This document shows, piece after piece, positions 60,492-64,000 of a stretch of DNA of 64,000 bases (positions are counted from its first letter, which is position 1; each line of letters opens with the position of its first letter). The DNA comes from Paenibacillus agri (lineage in GTDB: Bacteria > Bacillota > Bacilli > Paenibacillales > Paenibacillaceae): the NCBI RefSeq assembly GCF_013359945.1, contig NZ_JABWCS010000212.1, forward strand, positions 62,001 to 126,000, given 5' to 3'. The position numbers and the translations under genes were made by a program. A model generated the notes under the pieces. It made no database searches and had not been told where the DNA came from. It saw nothing but the letters and a program-made list of their open reading frames with translations.

Positions 60492-61202
60492 ATGATGATG
60501 GAACTGGAAATGATGATGAAGCTTGGCCTGGCGCTGTTATTTGGCATGCTTATTGGTATAGACAGACAGATCAAGCACAAACAACTGGGCTTGCGGCCTA
60601 GCATGGTAATCTGTATTGCGAGCTGCCTAATCACCATTGTATCTAATCAGGCATTTAGCAAATTTGGCGGCCCGAACCATCCCAATATGGACCCGATGAG
60701 ACTGGCGGCGCAGGTGGTAAGCGGTGTTGGTTTTATCGGAGCCGGCGTTATTCTTCGCAGAAGCAATGAGGTCATTTCCGGTCTGACTTCGGCAGCGTTG
60801 ATCTGGTCGGCCTCAGGCTTGGGGATTGCTATCGGGGCGGGATTTTATGCAGAAGCTTTTGCCGGCGTAATGTTGCTGATTCTTGCGGTCAATGTCATCC
60901 CCATGCTGATCAAATCCGTCGGTCCGGAAGCGCTGAGCCGGCATGATGTGGGGGTCAAAATTGTAGTCGAGCCCAACTACCGGATGACCGAATTGATCCA
61001 GATGATCGAGGGTAAGGACCAAGAATCATTGTCCGCCAAGCGTGAATTCAAAATCCGTTATATGAAGCTGAAGGATCTCGATAATCAATGCCAACTGATT
61101 GATCTGACGCTGTCTGTGCCCGATAAGCAATATACCACCGAAATCTATTACTTCATTAAGAAGATCGATCATGTACAAAGCGTAGAAGTAGAACAACTGT
61201 AA
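60492..61202 (+). CDS. mgtC: MgtC/SapB-family protein
   Basis: The protein has 236 residues from ATG 60492 (AGAGGAAG upstream; GTG 60483 and ATG 60495 or 60498 are alternatives). Membrane helices lie at about 8-30, 35-60, 70-95 and 100-140, with conserved RPSMVICIASCLITIVSNQA and AQVVSGVGFIGAGVILR of the MgtC family. A cytoplasmic ACT-like C-terminal domain follows (about 155-236). MgtC proteins support growth at low Mg2+ and limit F-ATPase activity in pathogens. It is controlled by the M-box leader upstream. A truncated MgtE-like gene follows. Confidence 0.92.
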   Translation: MMMELEMMMKLGLALLFGMLIGIDRQIKHKQLGLRPSMVICIASCLITIVSNQAFSKFGGPNHPNMDPMRLAAQVVSGVGFIGAGVILRRSNEVISGLTSAALIWSASGLGIAIGAGFYAEAFAGVMLLILAVNVIPMLIKSVGPEALSRHDVGVKIVVEPNYRMTELIQMIEGKDQESLSAKREFKIRYMKLKDLDNQCQLIDLTLSVPDKQYTTEIYYFIKKIDHVQSVEVEQL

Positions 61203-61221
61203 GTGAACAGGGGGAATGAAC

Positions 61222-61986
61222 ATGCTCAAGCTGCATCAATACAAATTCCGTGAGGAATACACTTATTACATGCTCCAAGCGTTGAAAGAGGGCGAACGGG
61301 AAGGATTTCGCAAGGACTTTTTGAATTTGCATCCCTCGGATCAGACTGATTTCTTCCTCACTTTGGATCATCAGAGACGTCAGCGGATCTATACGTTATT
61401 ATCGCCTGCTGAGTTTGGGGAAATCTTCAGTGAACTAGTGCCATCGCGGCAAACGAACATCATTCAGGAGCTGGATCAAACGTACGCTGTCGAGATGCTG
61501 AACGATTTGCCTTCGGATGACGCTACCGATTTCTTCGGTCTGCTGTCGCATAAACAGGCGGACTTTTTCCTTGAGCGCATGGAGAAAGAAGAAGCAGAGG
61601 ACATTAAGCACCTGCTTGCCTATCCGAAAGGTTCTGCGGGTTCCTTGATGACAACCGATATCTATACCATTGACGGCGCGGATACAGTAACGAAGGTGTT
61701 GAATGATTTGCGACTAATGACAAGTGATGCAGAGACGATTTATTACCTGTATGTCACGGATCATAACAAGCGATTGCTGGGTGTGGTCTCCTTGCGGCAA
61801 CTAATCGTTGCTTCTGCGGAGCAGTTGATTCTGCATCTTATGAGCTCCAAGCTGATCGCAGCATCCCCGGATACACCTCGCGCAGAGATAGTGGGGACTA
61901 TTAAAAGATACGGCCTGCTTGCCGTTCCTGTGGTAACGCCTGACAACGTGCTTATGGGCATTGTCACATTTGACGATGTGGTATAA
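61222..61986 (+). CDS. Stand-alone MgtE cytosolic domain (N-domain plus CBS pair)
   Basis: The protein has 254 residues from ATG 61222 (GGGGG 7 bases upstream; ATG 61216 is too close). Residues 30-130 form the MgtE N-domain (LLSPAEFGEIFSELVPSRQT) and 130-254 a pair of CBS domains (GSAGSLMTTDIYTIDGADTV, LGVVSLRQLIVAS, LMGIVTFDDVV). The transmembrane Mg2+ channel that follows in MgtE is absent and the stop comes directly after CBS2. No further homology is seen downstream. It lies in one transcription unit with mgtC, so a Mg2+-sensing regulatory role for MgtC or another channel is possible, or it is a truncated pseudogene. Confidence 0.8.
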   Translation: MLKLHQYKFREEYTYYMLQALKEGEREGFRKDFLNLHPSDQTDFFLTLDHQRRQRIYTLLSPAEFGEIFSELVPSRQTNIIQELDQTYAVEMLNDLPSDDATDFFGLLSHKQADFFLERMEKEEAEDIKHLLAYPKGSAGSLMTTDIYTIDGADTVTKVLNDLRLMTSDAETIYYLYVTDHNKRLLGVVSLRQLIVASAEQLILHLMSSKLIAASPDTPRAEIVGTIKRYGLLAVPVVTPDNVLMGIVTFDDVV

Positions 61987-62008
61987 TTTTCATATTAAAC
62001 CATACCTA

Positions 62009-62063
62009 AAAACAACCGACCCTCATGCAGGCCTTTGTAATCACAAGGGTCTGCATGAGGGTC
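62009..62063 (-). terminator. Terminator of the uppP gene
   Basis: GACCCTCATGCAG and CTGCATGAGGGTC form a 13-bp perfect stem with a 20-nt loop. The T-rich tract on the minus strand (GTTGTTTTTA) makes it a terminator for uppP; for the plus strand the tail is poor. Confidence 0.7.
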
Positions 62064-62085
62064 GAAGTTGTAGTTGGATAGGTAC

Positions 62086-62898
62086 TCACATGAAAATAAG
62101 GAGTAATATGCCGGCTACGAAGCAGTAATATGAGAAGTATTTCAAATTCCCTTTGGCCATAATTCCCATAAACCAACGCATGGAGAAATAAGTCACAATT
62201 AGCGTAGTAATAAACGCGATTATGTAGGGAATAGCCAACGCTGAGCGGTTCGGATCATGGGCAATATCGGATACACCCAGCACCAGTCCGCCTAAACTAA
62301 CAGGAATATAGAGCATGAACGAAAATCTTAATGCGGTTTCCTGCTTCATCCCTACAGCGATGGAGGAGATGACGGTTGCCCCAGAGCGGCTAATGCCCGG
62401 AATAAGAGCGACTGCTTGAGCAAGACCAACCAGAACCGCATCCCGTGCTTTTAAATCACCATCTTGTTTGCGGCCACGAAGATTACGAATTAGCCACAGT
62501 GCTACACCCGTAACGAGCAATGCGATGGAAACCGTGTGCACGGAGGAGAATATTTCCTCAATTTGATCTTTGAACAATGCGGCCACGATTACCGCTGGCA
62601 GGGTACCGATAACGACATACAAAGAAAAGAGGAAATCCGACTTGTATTCTGGTTTACGGGTGCGAATGAATCCAAAGAATCCACCGATGAGTCTTGCAAT
62701 ATCTTTTCGGAAAATAAAGCAAATCGCGATCAGTGAAGCAGTGTTCGTCAAGATTTCAAATGACAATCCGTTCTGTTTTAATCCTAGTAGTTTTTGTGCG
62801 ATAATCAGATGTCCACTTGAAGAAACGGGGATGGGCTCTGTTGCCCCTTGAACAATTCCTAGAAACAAGTATTTTAGCCACAGTATAATATCTTCCAT
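62086..62898 (-). CDS. uppP: Undecaprenyl-diphosphatase (UppP/BacA)
   Basis: The protein has 270 residues from ATG 62898, preceded by GGGAGG. The BacA motifs [11 protein letters not shown] (about residues 16-26) and PGISRSGAT (about 168-176) give the catalytic Glu, Ser and Arg. About eight membrane helices are predicted. It converts undecaprenyl diphosphate to the monophosphate for cell-wall synthesis and can give bacitracin tolerance. It is divergent from an AraC gene and monocistronic. Confidence 0.93.
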   Translation of the reverse strand: MEDIILWLKYLFLGIVQGATEPIPVSSSGHLIIAQKLLGLKQNGLSFEILTNTASLIAICFIFRKDIARLIGGFFGFIRTRKPEYKSDFLFSLYVVIGTLPAVIVAALFKDQIEEIFSSVHTVSIALLVTGVALWLIRNLRGRKQDGDLKARDAVLVGLAQAVALIPGISRSGATVISSIAVGMKQETALRFSFMLYIPVSLGGLVLGVSDIAHDPNRSALAIPYIIAFITTLIVTYFSMRWFMGIMAKGNLKYFSYYCFVAGILLLIFM

Positions 62899-63008
62899 TT
62901 TACCTCCCAATATATTTGTAATCTTTGTCATCATATCGTACTTGTTGGGGGGATGACAATAGAACCTTAGTGCCACATGACAGTCCATCAGCGTCAATGG
63001 AGGGAATT

Positions 63009-63839
63009 ATGAAGATCAATAATCTCTTTTTTCACATTCATTATTGCAATTCCAGGAAAGGAAATGAACCCAATAGAACGTTTCACAAAAAAACGAGAAC
63101 CCTTAACCATCATGAGCTAATTCTAGTGACTGGAGGGAATGGGCAGATTAAAATTGGCAAAAAAGAGTTTCAGATCAAAGAAGGCATGCTCTTCTATATT
63201 GGTTCTGGAGTCTTGCAAACTATAGTGTCAGATGCTGATGATCCCTTCTGTTTTATGTCTGTACATTTCAGCTATGCTCACGTGGGCTTTGATGAAGATA
63301 TCTGGACGATTGGTGATACGAAGAGCATGCTCCCCCTTCATGAAGGACAACATTTACAGGATTATTATCAAATTGAAGATGCTTTTAAAAAATTGGTGGA
63401 AAGCTGGAATGCGAAACTGCCGCGATATGAGTTTATGACCAAGACGATTTTCCAGCAATTGTTAATTAATATTTATCAGAGCACCGGTAAGCATCATCAG
63501 AATTATGCGACTTCCTTGAAAGTAGAAAAAATCATTACCTTTATGCATCAAAATATAAATTCCAGGGTAACATTGGGTCAACTGTCAGAATTGGTCCAGC
63601 TATCCCCAACCTATTTATCCAGAACGTTCAAGGAAATTACCGGATATTCCATTATAGAGTTCTTTAATAAGCTGAAAATCGACAAGGCTAAAGAAATGAT
63701 TCTAGAAGGTGACAGAAAGATCAGAGAGGTTGCACAGTGTCTTGGGTTCACGGATGAATTCTATTTCAGCAGAATATTCAAAAAACTCGAAGGGATCAGT
63801 CCCTCAGAATATTACAGCAAAAATGTCCATGTGATCTAA
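63009..63839 (+). CDS. AraC-family transcriptional regulator
   Basis: The protein has 276 residues from ATG 63009 (GGAGGGA upstream). It has an N-terminal cupin-like sensor domain (about 1-165) with LILVTGGNGQIKIGKKEFQI and a C-terminal double helix-turn-helix (about 175-274): ITFMHQNINSRVTLGQLSEL and VAQCLGFTDEFYFSRIFKKL. It is probably an activator of sugar or drug transport; the MFS gene starts 105 bp downstream in the same direction. Confidence 0.92.
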   Translation: MKINNLFFHIHYCNSRKGNEPNRTFHKKTRTLNHHELILVTGGNGQIKIGKKEFQIKEGMLFYIGSGVLQTIVSDADDPFCFMSVHFSYAHVGFDEDIWTIGDTKSMLPLHEGQHLQDYYQIEDAFKKLVESWNAKLPRYEFMTKTIFQQLLINIYQSTGKHHQNYATSLKVEKIITFMHQNINSRVTLGQLSELVQLSPTYLSRTFKEITGYSIIEFFNKLKIDKAKEMILEGDRKIREVAQCLGFTDEFYFSRIFKKLEGISPSEYYSKNVHVI

Positions 63840-63943
63840 AATAATGCATGGTGGAAAGCCAATCCGACTGTTAATATGAGGTCATTATTGTAAAGCGGAC
63901 TTTCACAATAGTTGCAGTTCAGACAGAAGGAAGGCCTATCATC

Positions 63944-64000
63944 ATGCCAATTTGGAAAAGAAATCTGTGGGTATGCTGGTTCGGAATGTTCGTCACCGGT
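63944..64000 (+). CDS. MFS transporter, N-terminal fragment (3' cut by window edge)
   Basis: Only the first 19 codons are visible: MPIWKRNLWVCWFGMFVTG, the typical N-terminus of Bacillus-type multidrug MFS proteins (first helix, WFGMF). GAAGGAAGG lies upstream. The gene continues beyond the window. Confidence 0.7.
   Translation, partial: MPIWKRNLWVCWFGMFVTG

Noticed and set aside
1..64000. tRNA, rRNA, CRISPR, prophage
   Set aside because: No tRNA-like cloverleaf or rRNA segment was noticed, no regularly spaced direct repeats, and no integrase, terminase or capsid genes.

Overview
The window reads like a chromosomal segment of a Paenibacillus-type, spore-forming member of the Bacillota. This is inferred from a GerA/GerC/GerB spore-germination operon, strong AGGAGG-type ribosome binding sites, an S-layer-homology remnant, MmyB-type and AraC regulators, a multidomain secreted glucanase with discoidin modules, and twin M-box magnesium riboswitches. 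No rRNA, tRNA, CRISPR array or complete prophage is visible. Nothing here fixes the species.

Region 1-9 kb: the 3' part of an enolase-superfamily dehydratase, then a LysR regulator with an amino-acid permease. Next is a patch of remnants (an IS end, an NmrA fragment, a 160-bp MITE-like element, a decayed MarR copy) around a quinone-oxidoreductase/MmyB divergent pair. A MarR gene then diverges from an SDR whose leader carries three phased operator palindromes, and a broken SDR tail follows. Region 9-17 kb: hybrid-cluster protein Hcp, a MazG-like protein, a secreted or anchored alpha/beta hydrolase, a TetR/RibD-like module flanked by a duplicated hydrolase tail, small membrane proteins, a DNA alkylation repair protein, an LRR protein and an SLH pseudogene. 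Region 17-21.5 kb: a sugar ABC importer (two permeases plus binding lipoprotein, no ATPase gene) and a HEAT-like protein.

Region 21.7-26 kb: a spore-germinant receptor operon A-C-B ending in a 40-codon membrane peptide. Region 26-38.4 kb: a double GNAT protein, PadR/DUF4180, an OmpR-type two-component system, and a GntR / ADP-ribosylglycohydrolase / NCS1 permease / PfkB kinase set that resembles the yegTUVW nucleoside-salvage layout. An Imm22-like protein, alkaline phosphatase and RidA follow. Region 38.5-50.4 kb: a TetR-led export cassette (MFS, FtsX-like permease, ATPase), a CDP-alcohol phosphatidyltransferase, an Agr/LytTR-type two-component system divergent from a BcrAB-like ABC pair, a DHFR-like protein and a polymer-forming lipoprotein. 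Region 50.6-56.4 kb: an SDR and a 1528-residue GH81 endo-beta-1,3-glucanase with five discoidin modules behind a cre-like site.

Region 56.6-64 kb: a magnesium locus. MgtA and MgtC are transcribed divergently, each behind its own M-box riboswitch and intrinsic terminator. Between that terminator and the gene, each leader also carries a short ORF with a strong ribosome binding site and a second intrinsic terminator. In each case a 9-nt stretch inside the short ORF is perfectly complementary to the ascending arm (in mgtC, the arm and loop) of the second terminator. This duplicated two-stage leader is the most interesting observation in the window. MgtC is followed by a stand-alone MgtE cytosolic module without a channel. 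UppP, an AraC regulator and the first codons of an MFS transporter close the window.

A roughly 200-bp nested palindromic repeat occurs three times in intergenic DNA (1.1, 21.5 and 37.7 kb).
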